The notes below the pieces were generated by a model. It did no database searches. It saw only the letters and a program-made list of their open reading frames with translations, and was not told the origin of the DNA. The translations under genes were made by a program, and so were the position numbers. A stretch of DNA of 64,000 bases, from NCBI GenBank assembly GCA_937146765.1, contig CAKZRP010000080.1:1-64000 (forward strand), given 5' to 3'. Position 1 is the first letter of the stretch. Every line of letters starts with the position of its first letter. Source of the DNA: an uncultured Paracoccaceae bacterium. GTDB lineage: Bacteria; Pseudomonadota; Alphaproteobacteria; Rhodobacterales; Rhodobacteraceae. Positions 1-8,773 of the stretch are shown here, piece after piece.

Positions 1-1
1 C

Positions 2-70
2 AACAATGAACGTCCGAATATGGGCAACGGCGGGATGACCCCCGCCCAGAAACTGAGAATGGCCGCGTAA
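2..70 (+). pseudogene. IS3-family transposase, C-terminal end (cut by window edge)
   Basis: The last 22 codons of an open frame enter from the left edge and end with TAA at 68-70. The peptide contains ERPNMGNGGMTPAQKL and ends RMAA, the usual C-terminus of IS3-family OrfB integrase-core transposases (typically ERPNM.LGG.TP..RL.MAA). The bases after the stop, to about position 108, look like the right end of the element: they include an inverted CCCCC/GGGGG pair around 85-97. Whether the copy is intact outside the window cannot be seen. Confidence 0.65.
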
Positions 71-107
71 ATTCTACGACCAAGCCCCCGCAAAAATGGG
101 GGGATTA

Positions 108-439
108 CCCTTGTAGAAGTCGGTTTCGGCAAGTCTGGCCAACCCTTCGGCATCGTTTGCGTCAGTCTTGTTCAACGTCTCGCCCAGAATCTTCTGCGCG
201 TGGCGTGCCTCGATGCAGATCGCTGGAAGCCCCTCCCCCTTCAAGACATGAAAGAACCAGGTGGCAAGGGGACCGGTCTCGAACACAACGGACTGGGGTT
301 CCGGAGCATGCTTGCGTAATGTCTTTGCAATCAGCGCAGGATCCGAGCGGCATTTTCCGCGCCATATTCGACGGCCGTCTTCCCGGATGGCAATGGGAGT
401 GTCCTTCAACGAAACGTCGAGCCCAATATGCTGACCCAT
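108..439 (-). pseudogene. IS110-family transposase, N-terminal fragment
   Basis: About 110 codons of an IS110-type DEDD transposase start at 439 (MGQHIGLDVSLKDT). The fragment holds the first acidic catalytic residue (GLDVS), the FETGP motif and the KTDANDAEGLARLA block with further acidic residues. Full proteins of this family have roughly 310-400 residues, so about two thirds is missing. Homology stops after FYK at about position 110, and the remaining codons of the frame read through what appears to be the end of the neighbouring IS3 element. The gene was therefore probably broken by that insertion and is inactive. Confidence 0.8.
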
Positions 440-538
440 TCTCAGTCTCCATCAGTTGCTTCAAAAAAGACCCCTCCTCGGGTCACGCTCTGAATCATAC
501 CGAAAGGAAAGACATTCCGATGCCATGACGAGCCACGG

Positions 539-802
539 TTGAAGCAGGGCGATTACCCCATGTTCTGTGACCCGTCTTCACCCTGGCAGAAAGGCACCGT
601 TGAGAACACTAATCGCCGGGCGCGAAGATGGTTGCCGAGGAAGCGAGACATCACGGCACTCACTGATCATGATTTGAAGACGATCAGTGATCGCCTCAAC
701 GCGACGCCCAGGAAGTGCCTAGGATGGAAGACACCAGCCGAGGTCTTTCGCGAAAAGATGATGGAAGAGATGGGCCGACACCCTTACCCTGAACGTCAAT
801 AG
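539..802 (+). pseudogene. IS30-family transposase, C-terminal fragment
   Basis: The frame carries the C-terminal part of an IS30-type integrase core: FCDPSSPWQKGTVENTNRRAR includes the final catalytic glutamate region (W-x-x-G-x-x-E-N-x-N), followed by LNATPRKCLGWKTPAEVF, a hallmark of the IS30 tail. Recognisable similarity begins near 563; the upstream codons are not transposase-like. The N-terminal helix-turn-helix and the first two acidic residues are absent, so this is a remnant of a third insertion-sequence family within 800 bases. Confidence 0.8.
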
Positions 803-1254
803 GAGTCGCGGTTTAAGTATCGCTCACAGTGCAGGCATCGCTCAGACAGGCCGGACTTCTTGAAGATTTTCTCTTGGCTAGATTGCATTCTTGCAAGCTT
901 ATTGTCGGAAATCCCCATGAGTATCGCACAGAGAAGCAAAGCGCATTAATCAATTGATCTGGTGACCATCGCTTCGATCCCGTGCAGGGTTTGCAAGACT
1001 TCAAGTGTTCGGCCGTGGTTCTGCGCTTTTTGAAGGGCTTGCAGAAATGTTGGAAGCAGCGGGTGATATCTTGGTAGACTCATTGACTCACGCAAGATGC
1101 ACCTTGACCCGTTCATCTCTCTTAACATGGTATGCGAAAGCAAAGGAAACTTCCTGCTCTCCGTTAACAACGACGTTAATCTCTGACCAAAGCAATGTCC
1201 TGACTGTTGTCGCTCTTTGCTTGCCGACTGTACTGGCATCCCCGCAAAACAAAA
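803..1254. other. Gene-poor stretch after the IS remnants
   Basis: No convincing gene is seen here. Several short open frames exist on both strands (for example 946-1239 minus and 1005-1379 plus), but they overlap each other, lack good ribosome binding sites and resemble no family I recognise. It is probably debris beside the insertion sequences. Confidence 0.4.
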
Positions 1255-1278
1255 CGGGCTTGCAATCTTGCAAGCCCG
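1255..1278 (-). terminator. Intrinsic terminator of the acyl-CoA dehydrogenase gene
   Basis: A perfect 10-bp stem (CGGGCTTGCA / TGCAAGCCCG) with a 4-base loop lies about 30 bases past the stop codon. On the minus strand it is followed by TTTTGTTTTG. Confidence 0.8.
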
Positions 1279-1306
1279 CCTTTGCGAAAATTCTGGTCGT
1301 TAAGGC

Positions 1307-2530
1307 TCAGAAGAAAGCCTGCAGACCGGTCTGCGCTCGACCGAGGATCAGCGCATGGACGTCGTGCGTGCCCTCATAGGTGTTCACCGTCTCGAGGTTC
1401 ATCATGTGCCGGATCACCTGGAACTCTAGGCTGATACCATTGCCTCCATGCATGTCTCGTGCCATCCGCGCGATCTCCAGTGCCTTGCCGCAGTTGTTGC
1501 GTTTCACGATGGAAATCATCTCAGGTGCAGCATTGGCCTCATCCATCAGGCGTCCGACCCTCAGCGAGGCCTGAAGGCCAAGGGTGATTTCGGTCTGCAT
1601 ATTAGCCAGTTTCAGCTGGAACAGCTGGGTATTGGCCAGCGGACGACCGAATTGCTGGCGGTCGAGACCATACTGACGGGCAGCAAACCAGCAGGCCTCT
1701 GCTGCGCCCAGAACGCCCCAGCTGATGCCATAGCGGGCGCGATTCAAACAGCCAAACGGGCCCTTCAGACCTTCCACATGCGGCAAGAGCGCCTCTTCGC
1801 CCACTTCGACGCCGTCCATGACGATTTCACCCGTGATCGAGGCGCGCAGTGACATCTTCTTTTCGATCTTCGGTGCCGAAAGACCCTTCGTGCCTTTGTC
1901 GAGAACAAAACCACGGATCTTGCCGCCGTGGGCCTCGGATTTCGCCCAGACCACAAAGACATCGGCGATGGGCGCGTTGGAAATCCACATCTTGGAGCCG
2001 GTCAGCTTGTAGCCGCCCGCGGTTTTTTCGGCCCGGGTTTTCATGCCCGCCGGATCGGAACCCGCATCGGGCTCGGTCAGGCCAAAACAGCCGATCCATT
2101 CGCCAGACGCCAGCTTCGGCAGGTATTTCTGGCGCTGCTCCTCGCTGCCATAGGCATAGATCGGATACATCACCAGCGAGCTTTGCACTGACATCATCGA
2201 CCGATAGCCGCTGTCCACCCGCTCCACTTCGCGTGCAACCAGACCATAGGAGACATAGCCGCCGCCGAGCCCGCCGTATTCCTCGGGAATGGTGGTGCCC
2301 AGAAGGCCCATTTCGCCCATTTCACGGAAGATTTCGGGGTCGGTGTGCTCGCTCTGATAGGCCTCGGTGACCCGGCTTTGCAGTTTTTCCTGTGCGTAGG
2401 CACGCGCGGAGGCTTCGATCATGCGTTCGTCTTCGGTCAGCTGATCGCTGAGCCGCAGCGGATCCTCCCAGGTGAAGCGGCCAAGGTCGGGGGCGTCTTT
2501 TGCACGCAGGGTCGGTTTCTCATGCAGCAT
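1307..2530 (-). CDS. gcdH: Glutaryl-CoA dehydrogenase (acyl-CoA dehydrogenase family)
   Basis: The 407-residue flavoprotein has the full acyl-CoA dehydrogenase fold: N-terminal helical domain, flavin-contact motif GCFGLTEPDAGSDP near 155-168 and a C-terminal helical domain. The catalytic glutamate is E386 in NTYEGTHDVHALILGRA, and the TYEGTHD form is characteristic of glutaryl-CoA dehydrogenases, which convert glutaryl-CoA to crotonyl-CoA and CO2 in lysine/tryptophan/glutarate breakdown. The start has an AGGAG site 8-10 bases upstream. A LysR regulator is divergent 97 bases away, as is common for gcdH. Another acyl-CoA substrate cannot be fully excluded. Confidence 0.88.
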   Translation of the reverse strand: MLHEKPTLRAKDAPDLGRFTWEDPLRLSDQLTEDERMIEASARAYAQEKLQSRVTEAYQSEHTDPEIFREMGEMGLLGTTIPEEYGGLGGGYVSYGLVAREVERVDSGYRSMMSVQSSLVMYPIYAYGSEEQRQKYLPKLASGEWIGCFGLTEPDAGSDPAGMKTRAEKTAGGYKLTGSKMWISNAPIADVFVVWAKSEAHGGKIRGFVLDKGTKGLSAPKIEKKMSLRASITGEIVMDGVEVGEEALLPHVEGLKGPFGCLNRARYGISWGVLGAAEACWFAARQYGLDRQQFGRPLANTQLFQLKLANMQTEITLGLQASLRVGRLMDEANAAPEMISIVKRNNCGKALEIARMARDMHGGNGISLEFQVIRHMMNLETVNTYEGTHDVHALILGRAQTGLQAFF

Positions 2531-2609
2531 CGGGTCTCTCCTCGGGACTGTGTTGCCGAAACCTTAAGGCTTGCGGCAGCCAAAAAACAGCGAGACTTTG
2601 GAAAGTATC

Positions 2610-2626
2610 TATGAGAAAAGCTCATA
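2610..2626. promoter_or_regulatory. Candidate LysR-type operator (TATGAG-N5-CTCATA)
   Basis: A perfect 6-bp inverted repeat with 5-base spacing fits the T-N11-A LysR box. It lies in the divergent gcdH/lysR intergenic region and ends one base before the regulator's start codon, a position suited to autorepression. Binding is inferred. Confidence 0.5.
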
Positions 2627-2627
2627 C

Positions 2628-3539
2628 ATGTCTGTTCCTCGCCGCTTCCTCCCGTCCATTGCTGCGCTGCGCGCGCTCGAGGCGCTCGACCGTCTTGGCA
2701 GCGCCTCGGCGGCGGCCAACGAACTCTCGCTGACCCAGGGCGCGGTCAGTCGCCAGATCCAGGCCCTGGAGCGACAGTTGGGGCATGATCTCGCCCTGCG
2801 TGAGGGCAAGACGCTGACCCTGACTCCAGAAGCCGGAGCATATGCGGATGAGATTCGGCAGGCTCTGGATCGCATTGCGCAGGCCACGTTGCAGCTGCAA
2901 GCGGTTCCTCTCGCGGGCAGCCTGAACCTGGCGATCCTTCCGGCTTTCGGGATGCGCTGGTTGATGCCGCGCTTGCCGGAGTTCTCGCGACGGCACCCGG
3001 ATGTGACCATCAACATGTCCACCCGCCTGGCCCCGTTCAACTTCGCCACCGAGAGTTTTGATGCTGCCATTCACTTTGGTCATGCGGATAGGCCAGGGAC
3101 AGAGGCGCTCTTGCTGAGACACGAAAGGCTCCTGCCCGTCTGTGCGCCGGAGCTGTGCGAGCGCTTGGCCGAGGTCAGCCCGGAGCAGATCCGCAAGATG
3201 CCGCTGCTCCACATCCAGACTCGGCCGCGCGCCTGGTCGGACTGGTTCGCGCGCCAGGGGATCCGGACAGAGGGGGCGTTGAGCGGCATGATCCATGACC
3301 AATTCGCGACCATCACACAGGCGGCCTTGCATGGACTGGGGGTTGGCCTGATGCCGGACTACCTGATCGAGCAGGATCTGGCGACAGGCCGGCTGGTGGC
3401 GCTGCATCCGGATTCGGAAGACATCGGCGGGGCCTATTACCTGGTCTGGCCTCGGTCCAAGGCCCGCAATCCGGCGCTCCTGCAGTTTCGCGACTGGCTG
3501 GCCGGGCAGGCACAACCCGAAGACCCCCTGCCCCGTTAA
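2628..3539 (+). CDS. LysR-family transcriptional regulator beside gcdH
   Basis: The protein has 303 residues from ATG 2628 (MSVPRRFLPSIAALRAL). The N-terminal winged helix shows the LysR signature (SASAAANELSLTQGAVSRQIQALE, residues about 22-46), and a periplasmic-binding-type effector domain fills the rest. Divergence from gcdH suggests it controls glutaryl-CoA use (GcdR-like), and the TATGAG/CTCATA palindrome next to its start may be its operator. A longer frame opens at 2571, but residues before 2628 do not fit the family. Confidence 0.82.
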   Translation: MSVPRRFLPSIAALRALEALDRLGSASAAANELSLTQGAVSRQIQALERQLGHDLALREGKTLTLTPEAGAYADEIRQALDRIAQATLQLQAVPLAGSLNLAILPAFGMRWLMPRLPEFSRRHPDVTINMSTRLAPFNFATESFDAAIHFGHADRPGTEALLLRHERLLPVCAPELCERLAEVSPEQIRKMPLLHIQTRPRAWSDWFARQGIRTEGALSGMIHDQFATITQAALHGLGVGLMPDYLIEQDLATGRLVALHPDSEDIGGAYYLVWPRSKARNPALLQFRDWLAGQAQPEDPLPR

Positions 3540-3541
3540 AT

Positions 3542-3570
3542 GAAATGGCTTCGAAAATAGAAGCCATTTC
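3542..3570. terminator. Shared hairpin between convergent lysR and phoB
   Basis: A perfect 11-bp inverted repeat (GAAATGGCTTC / GAAGCCATTTC) with a 7-base loop lies just after the lysR stop and 20 bases past the phoB stop. It could serve both strands, although neither side has a strong T run. Confidence 0.6.
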
Positions 3571-3590
3571 AGTATGTTATACGAGTTTCT

Positions 3591-4280
3591 TCAGCCCAGT
3601 GCGTAACCTGCGCCACGCACTGTGCGCACCGGGTCCTCACCGCCATGTTGGGTCAGCGCCTTACGCAAACGACCAATATGCACATCGACGGTACGGGTAT
3701 CGACATAGATATCCCGCCCCCAGACCCGGTCCAGAAGCTGTTCGCGGCTCCAGACCCGGCCCGGCTTTTCCATAAAGGTCGACAGGAGACGAAACTCGGT
3801 TGGGCCGAGTTTCAAAGGCTGTTCGGCACGGCTGACCTTGTGGGTCTCGGCATCGAGAATGATGTCGTCGAACTCCAGCCGCATGCCCACAGTGGCCGGC
3901 CGCACGCGGCGCAGCTGGGTGCGCACCCGCGCCATCAGCTCGATCACCGAATAGGGCTTCACCACATAATCGTCGGCTCCGGTCTCAAGACCGCGGACCT
4001 TGTCCACTTCTTCCGAACGCGCCGAGAGCATGATGATCGGGATGCCACGGGTTTCCGATCGCGACTTCAAGCGGCGGCAGACTTCGATCCCCGTGAGATT
4101 GGGCATCATCCAGTCGAGCACGATAATATCCGGCATGTCTTCGTCGACGAGAAGCAGGGCTTCCTCGCCGTTCTCGGCCTTGATCACCCGGAAGCCATCG
4201 GCTTCCAGGTTGTAGGCCAGCACTTCACGCTGGGCCAGTTCGTCCTCGACGACCAGTACAGTAGGCTGATCGGCTGCCAT
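3591..4280 (-). CDS. phoB: Phosphate regulon response regulator PhoB
   Basis: The 229-residue OmpR/PhoB-type regulator has a receiver domain with the acidic pair VVEDE near 10-14, phosphoacceptor D56 (VLDWMMPN), the conserved SAR motif and K in VVKPYS. The C-terminal winged helix ends with the DNA-contact segment TRTVDVHIGRLRKAL. Phosphorylated PhoB activates pst, ugp and other phosphate-starvation genes at Pho boxes. It is the last gene of the minus-strand pho/pst operon, 3 bases after phoU, with GGAG before the ATG. Confidence 0.93.
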   Translation of the reverse strand: MAADQPTVLVVEDELAQREVLAYNLEADGFRVIKAENGEEALLLVDEDMPDIIVLDWMMPNLTGIEVCRRLKSRSETRGIPIIMLSARSEEVDKVRGLETGADDYVVKPYSVIELMARVRTQLRRVRPATVGMRLEFDDIILDAETHKVSRAEQPLKLGPTEFRLLSTFMEKPGRVWSREQLLDRVWGRDIYVDTRTVDVHIGRLRKALTQHGGEDPVRTVRGAGYALG

Positions 4281-4283
4281 ACG

Positions 4284-4994
4284 TTAAATCTCCTGGGCCG
4301 TCGTGGAGGTGGTATCCGCCTTGATCCGGTCGTCTTCCGGCTTGTGGCCGGACACCAGATAGATCACCTGCTCTGCCATGGCGGTCACATGGTCGCCCAT
4401 GCGTTCGATGTTCTTGGCAATGAAATGTAGATGCATGCAGGCGGTGATATTGCGCGGATCTTCCATCATATGGGTCAGGAATTCGCGGAACAGCGCATTG
4501 TACATCTGGTCCACGTCGCGGTCGCGGTCGATCACGTCGCGCGCCAGTTCGGCATCGCGCTGGATATAGCTGTCCAGCGCATCCTTCAGCATCAGTTCCA
4601 CCTCGCGGGCCATACGGCGCAGAGCAGCGGCATGTTCGCTGACATCGACACCCTGCACCAGCACGCCGGTGCGCTTGGCGATGTTCTTGGCGTAATCACC
4701 GATCCGCTCAAGGTTGGCGGAGATCTTCATGACGCTCAGGACCACGCGCAGGTCGACGGCAGCGGGCGCGCGGATCGCGATGACGCGAGCGGCATCTTCG
4801 TTGATCAGCTCTTCCAGACCGTCAATGGCCTTGTCCTCTTTCACCACCTTGGCAGCGAGTTCCTCATCGCGGGTTTCAAGTGCACGCGCCGCTTCCATGA
4901 TGGCGGCCTCTACGAGGCCGCCCATTTTCATGATCCGGGCCTGAATGGCTTCCAAATCGCGGTCGAATGCGGATGCAATATGTTGCTCAACCAT
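4284..4994 (-). CDS. phoU: Phosphate signalling protein PhoU
   Basis: The protein has 236 residues from the ATG at 4994 (MVEQHIASAFDRDLEAI). Two repeated three-helix PhoU units are visible, each with the metal-cluster motif (NLERIGDYAKNI and NIERMGDHVTAM). PhoU links the Pst transporter to PhoR and represses signalling when phosphate is plentiful. The frame extends upstream into the pstB end, but the added residues are not PhoU-like, so the internal ATG is chosen. It lies between pstB and phoB in one operon. Confidence 0.93.
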   Translation of the reverse strand: MVEQHIASAFDRDLEAIQARIMKMGGLVEAAIMEAARALETRDEELAAKVVKEDKAIDGLEELINEDAARVIAIRAPAAVDLRVVLSVMKISANLERIGDYAKNIAKRTGVLVQGVDVSEHAAALRRMAREVELMLKDALDSYIQRDAELARDVIDRDRDVDQMYNALFREFLTHMMEDPRNITACMHLHFIAKNIERMGDHVTAMAEQVIYLVSGHKPEDDRIKADTTSTTAQEI

Positions 4995-5010
4995 TTGAAT
5001 TCTCTCTGAC

Positions 5011-5808
5011 TTAGCCAATACGGCCAGTGATGTAGCTCTCTGTGCGCGGATCTTCGGGATTGGTGAAGATCTGGCCGGTGGGACCAAATTCCACCAGATT
5101 GCCGAGGTGGAAGAAAGCCGTCTTTTGGCTGACGCGGGCAGCCTGCTGCATGGAGTGGGTCACGATCACCACCGAGTAGTTCTCGCGCAGCTCGTCGATC
5201 AGCTCCTCGACCTGGGCAGTGGCAATCGGGTCCAGTGCAGAGCACGGCTCGTCCATCAAGAGCACTTCCGGCTCTGTTGCCACGGCGCGCGCAATGCACA
5301 GACGCTGCTGCTGACCACCAGACAGACCGGTGCCAGGGGAATGCAGACGATCCTTCACTTCGTTCCAGATGGCGCCACGACGCAGGGATTTCTCAACGAT
5401 CTCATCCAGTTCCGCCTTGTTCTTGGCAAGGCCGTGGATGCGCGGACCGTAGGCCACATTGTCGTAGATCGACTTCGGGAAAGGGTTCGGCTTCTGAAAC
5501 ACCATGCCGACCTGGGCGCGCAGCTGCACCGGGTCGACGCGCTTGTCATAGATGTCCTCGCCTTCCAGCAGGATGTCCCCGGTGACGCGGCAGGTGCCGA
5601 TGGTGTCATTCATCCGGTTGAGGCAGCGCAGGAAGGTGGACTTGCCGCAGCCGGAGGGACCGATGAAGGCGGTCACGGTCTTGTCCTCGATCTCGACGTT
5701 CACGTCCTTGATCGCATGGCTGTCGCCATAATAGACGTTGACGTTGCGTGCGGCGATCTTGGTGCGTTGGGTTTCCACGGTTTTTTCCACTACAGTCATA
5801 TCGTTCAT
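5011..5808 (-). CDS. pstB: Phosphate ABC transporter ATP-binding protein PstB
   Basis: This 265-residue ATPase has Walker A GPSGCGKST (residues 50-58), signature LSGGQQQRLCIARA and Walker B VLLMDEP followed by CSALDP, the standard PstB set. It powers high-affinity phosphate import through PstC/PstA. Start choice: an ATG at 5838 overlaps pstA, whereas the ATG at 5808 (MNDMTVVEK) is preceded by AAGGGGG at good spacing and falls 13 bases after the pstA stop, so 5808 is preferred. Confidence 0.93.
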   Translation of the reverse strand: MNDMTVVEKTVETQRTKIAARNVNVYYGDSHAIKDVNVEIEDKTVTAFIGPSGCGKSTFLRCLNRMNDTIGTCRVTGDILLEGEDIYDKRVDPVQLRAQVGMVFQKPNPFPKSIYDNVAYGPRIHGLAKNKAELDEIVEKSLRRGAIWNEVKDRLHSPGTGLSGGQQQRLCIARAVATEPEVLLMDEPCSALDPIATAQVEELIDELRENYSVVIVTHSMQQAARVSQKTAFFHLGNLVEFGPTGQIFTNPEDPRTESYITGRIG

Positions 5809-5821
5809 GTCTTTAGCCCCC

Positions 5822-7186
5822 TTACCAGCGGCGTTCAAAGCGGCGACGCAGGATCACGGCAAGCGTGTTCATCGTTACCAGGAAAATGAGAAGAATGATA
5901 ATGCCACCCCAAGCGCGTTCGTAGAACGCAGGGTCAGCGCGCTTGGCCCATTCGTAGATCTGGGCCGGCATGGCGGAGTTCGGCGACAACAGACCGGAGG
6001 CGATGCTATCCGGCGCGTTGGAGGCGATGAAGCCTACCATACCGATCAGCAGAAGCGGCGCGGTTTCTCCAAGGGCCTGAGCCAGACCGATGATGGTGCC
6101 GGTCAGGATGCCCGGTGCAGCAAGTGGCAGCACATGATGGAAGACCGACTGCATCTTGGACGCTCCGACACCAAGAGCGGCATCGCGGATCGACGGCGGC
6201 ACCGCTTTGAGCGAGGCGCGAGTGGAGATGATGATGGTCGGCAGGGTCATCAGCGTCAGCACCAGACCACCGACCAGCGGCGCAGAGGTCGGCAGGTGCA
6301 TGTAGTTGATGAAGACCGCAAGGCCGAGAATACCGAAGACAATGGACGGAACTGCGGCGAGGTTGGAGATGTTCACCTCGATGATGTCGGTGAGCCAGTT
6401 CTGCGGAGCGAATTCCTCAAGGTAGATCGAGGCGGCGACCCCGATCGGCAGCGCCAAGGCCAGAACCACCAGCATCATGAAGAGCGAACCCAGCATGGAC
6501 ACGCCCATTCCGGCGGCTTCGGGACGGGCATCCGAGGCGTCGGCGCCGAGGATGAAGGCCAGGTTGAAGGTCTTCTTCACCGTGCCAGCCTCGATCAGTT
6601 GATCCACGAAATCAAGCTGTTCAGCCGAAATATTCTTGTCGTTGGCAATGCTCTCGCGGGTCACGCGACCCTTGAGGTAGCCATCGACGCGGCTTTGGGC
6701 GAGGAAGGCGAATTCCACCGTTTGCCCGATCTGGTCGGGATTGGCGATGACATATTCACGCAAGGTAGCCGCAGCATCTTTTGAAAGGATATCGGCCATG
6801 TCTTTGCCCTTGAGCGCGCTCTCGATGCCCAAGGTCTCGACCTTGGTTTCCATCGCGGCGCGGATGATCGGGGCATAGCCAAAGGTGGTGACCTTCTTGA
6901 TATCTTCGATGTCGCGGTTGCCGTTCTTGTCGAGCTTGTCCTCCAGCAGCGCAACCTCAAGCGTCACGAAAGTTTGCTGGAAGGCGCCGAGTCCCTTGCC
7001 GACGATCGTGGTCACCAGGACCACAAGCATCAAGAGGCCGACGCCGATGGCAGCAATGCCATAGGCTTTGAAGCGGGTTTCGGCGGCATTGCGGCGCTTG
7101 GTGCGATCCGTCAACTGCAGCAGCGAGGCGCCATGCTTGCGCTTGGGCGCATCGCCTTCAGCGGGAGTTTGGTTGTGATCGGTCAT
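5822..7186 (-). CDS. pstA: Phosphate ABC transporter permease PstA, long alphaproteobacterial form
   Basis: The 454-residue inner-membrane permease is about 150 residues longer than E. coli PstA. The first membrane helix (about 45-65) is followed by a large non-membrane region to about 210, matching the DUF3333-type N-terminal extension of alphaproteobacterial PstA. The C-terminal half has the binding-protein-dependent permease fold, with the ATPase-contact loop around ALGVGASKMQSVFHHVLPLAAPG. Its start overlaps the pstC stop by one base (TAATG), indicating translational coupling. Confidence 0.92.
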   Translation of the reverse strand: MTDHNQTPAEGDAPKRKHGASLLQLTDRTKRRNAAETRFKAYGIAAIGVGLLMLVVLVTTIVGKGLGAFQQTFVTLEVALLEDKLDKNGNRDIEDIKKVTTFGYAPIIRAAMETKVETLGIESALKGKDMADILSKDAAATLREYVIANPDQIGQTVEFAFLAQSRVDGYLKGRVTRESIANDKNISAEQLDFVDQLIEAGTVKKTFNLAFILGADASDARPEAAGMGVSMLGSLFMMLVVLALALPIGVAASIYLEEFAPQNWLTDIIEVNISNLAAVPSIVFGILGLAVFINYMHLPTSAPLVGGLVLTLMTLPTIIISTRASLKAVPPSIRDAALGVGASKMQSVFHHVLPLAAPGILTGTIIGLAQALGETAPLLLIGMVGFIASNAPDSIASGLLSPNSAMPAQIYEWAKRADPAFYERAWGGIIILLIFLVTMNTLAVILRRRFERRW

Positions 7187-8664
7187 TATTCGTACTGCTC
7201 CCGGTATTTGCGCACGATGTAGAGCGCGAGCACGTTGAGGCCCAGAGTGAGCACAAAGAGGGTCAGGCCGAGGGCGAAGGCCACCAGCGTTTCGGGGCTG
7301 GCAAAGTCGGTGTCGCCGGTCAGCTGGCTGACAATCCGCGTGGTGATCGTGGTCATCGATTCAAGCGGGTTGAGCGAGAACTTGGCAATCGCCCCTGCCC
7401 CCATCACCACAATCATCGTCTCACCGATGGCGCGTGAGGCGGCCAGCAGGATGGCGCCGACGATGCCCGGCAGTGCGGCCGGCATCACCACCTGACGCAC
7501 GGTTTCGGATTTGGTGGCACCGAGGCCAAGCGAGCCATCGCGCATCGCCTGCGGCACCGCATTGATGATGTCGTCAGAGAGCGAGGAGACGAAGGGGATC
7601 AACATGATCCCCATGACGAGGCCCGCGGTCAGCACAGAGGTGGCCCCGCTCATCCATTCCAGGCCAAGAATGCCGCCTTGGCCTTGTCCGAACAGACGCA
7701 CAAGGCCCGGCCCAACGGTCAGCAGCGCAAAGAGGCCGTAAACGATGGTGGGAATTCCGGCGAGGATCTCGAGCAGCGGCTTGGCAAAGGCACGGGTGGC
7801 CTTGTTGGCATATTCGCTGAGGTAGATCGCGGCAAAGAGCCCGATCGGCACCGCCACCAGCAGGGCGATCAGCGAGATATAGAGGGTGCCCCAGAGAAGC
7901 GGAAGGATCGACAGTTCGGAGTCGCCGCGGAAGTTCGGCGCCCAGGTGGAGCCAAAGAAGAAATCGGTCCAGGAATGCAGGCCGAAGAAATTTCTGGTTT
8001 CAAACAGCATCGACAGCACGATGCCGATGGTGGTCAGGATCGCCAGCGAGGCGGCGAGGATCAGCATCGCCATGATGCCCTGCTCCACCACATTGCGGGC
8101 GCGGAAATCCTTGTGGGTGCGCCCGTAGGACCAGCCAAAGCCAAAGAGGGCGACAAGGCCCACCAGTACTGTCATCACGGTATGGCCGGTACCGGACATG
8201 GTGCGATAGGCTTGGGCTGCACGCAGCACTTCGGGGCGTACATCGGCGCCAAGGGCGACGCCAACCTCACCGAGACGACCGCGCACATCCGAGAATTCGC
8301 TGCGCAGGTTGCGCGCCTGTTCTCCGGTGAGGGCGCCTTTTTCCACGGCCAGATCGAGCCCTTCGGCGACCCGGCGCACATCGCTCATCACGAGACCGAC
8401 GGTGGAGCCTTCGGAGATCGCGTCAGGCGGGATCATCCCCGACACTCGCGATTCAATAATAAGCGGCTGCACCAGCAGCCAGATGGCCAAGAGGCCAAGC
8501 GCCGGCACCAGAGCGGTGAGCGCCACATTGTGCCCGTAATAGGAGGGCAGCGAATGAAGGTCCTTGGTGTTTCCGTTCGCGGAAACCAGCGCGCGGTTGC
8601 GGCCGAGGAAGAACCCGGCGACCGCGAGCGCGATCAGGACGAGAACAAGCCATGGGGTGGGCAT
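7186..8664 (-). CDS. pstC: Phosphate ABC transporter permease PstC, long form
   Basis: The 492-residue permease has an N-terminal helix (WLVLVLIALAVAGFFLG), a second helix near 50-70, a polar stretch and then the canonical multi-helix permease domain. The EAA-like loop is LGLGATKSETVRQVVMPAALPG and helices run to the C-terminus. It is about 170 residues longer than E. coli PstC, as in other Rhodobacterales. The ATG at 8664 has GGAG seven bases upstream; the TTG just before it is unlikely to be used. It pairs with PstA to form the phosphate channel. Confidence 0.92.
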   Translation of the reverse strand: MPTPWLVLVLIALAVAGFFLGRNRALVSANGNTKDLHSLPSYYGHNVALTALVPALGLLAIWLLVQPLIIESRVSGMIPPDAISEGSTVGLVMSDVRRVAEGLDLAVEKGALTGEQARNLRSEFSDVRGRLGEVGVALGADVRPEVLRAAQAYRTMSGTGHTVMTVLVGLVALFGFGWSYGRTHKDFRARNVVEQGIMAMLILAASLAILTTIGIVLSMLFETRNFFGLHSWTDFFFGSTWAPNFRGDSELSILPLLWGTLYISLIALLVAVPIGLFAAIYLSEYANKATRAFAKPLLEILAGIPTIVYGLFALLTVGPGLVRLFGQGQGGILGLEWMSGATSVLTAGLVMGIMLIPFVSSLSDDIINAVPQAMRDGSLGLGATKSETVRQVVMPAALPGIVGAILLAASRAIGETMIVVMGAGAIAKFSLNPLESMTTITTRIVSQLTGDTDFASPETLVAFALGLTLFVLTLGLNVLALYIVRKYREQYE

Positions 8665-8725
8665 CAAAAGCTCCGTTCGACGGTGCGAAATTGGGTGCGA
8701 ATTAGCGAAGGCACTCGAAACAAAA

Positions 8726-8751
8726 GGCCGGGGCGGCGAACCGCCCCGGCC
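8726..8751 (-). terminator. Hairpin between pstS and pstC (partial terminator)
   Basis: A perfect 11-bp GC stem (GGCCGGGGCGG / CCGCCCCGGCC) reads on the transcribed minus strand with a TTCG loop, followed by TTTTGTTTC. It sits 23 bases past the pstS stop inside the operon. Such hairpins usually let the binding protein be made in excess of the permeases. Confidence 0.75.
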
Positions 8752-8773
8752 AGATTAACCGTGCACGGGGCGA

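Noticed and set aside
1005..1379. Possible gene in the gap before the acyl-CoA dehydrogenase terminator
   Set aside because: It overlaps the terminator and the 3' end of a real gene, and no ribosome binding site or family similarity is visible.
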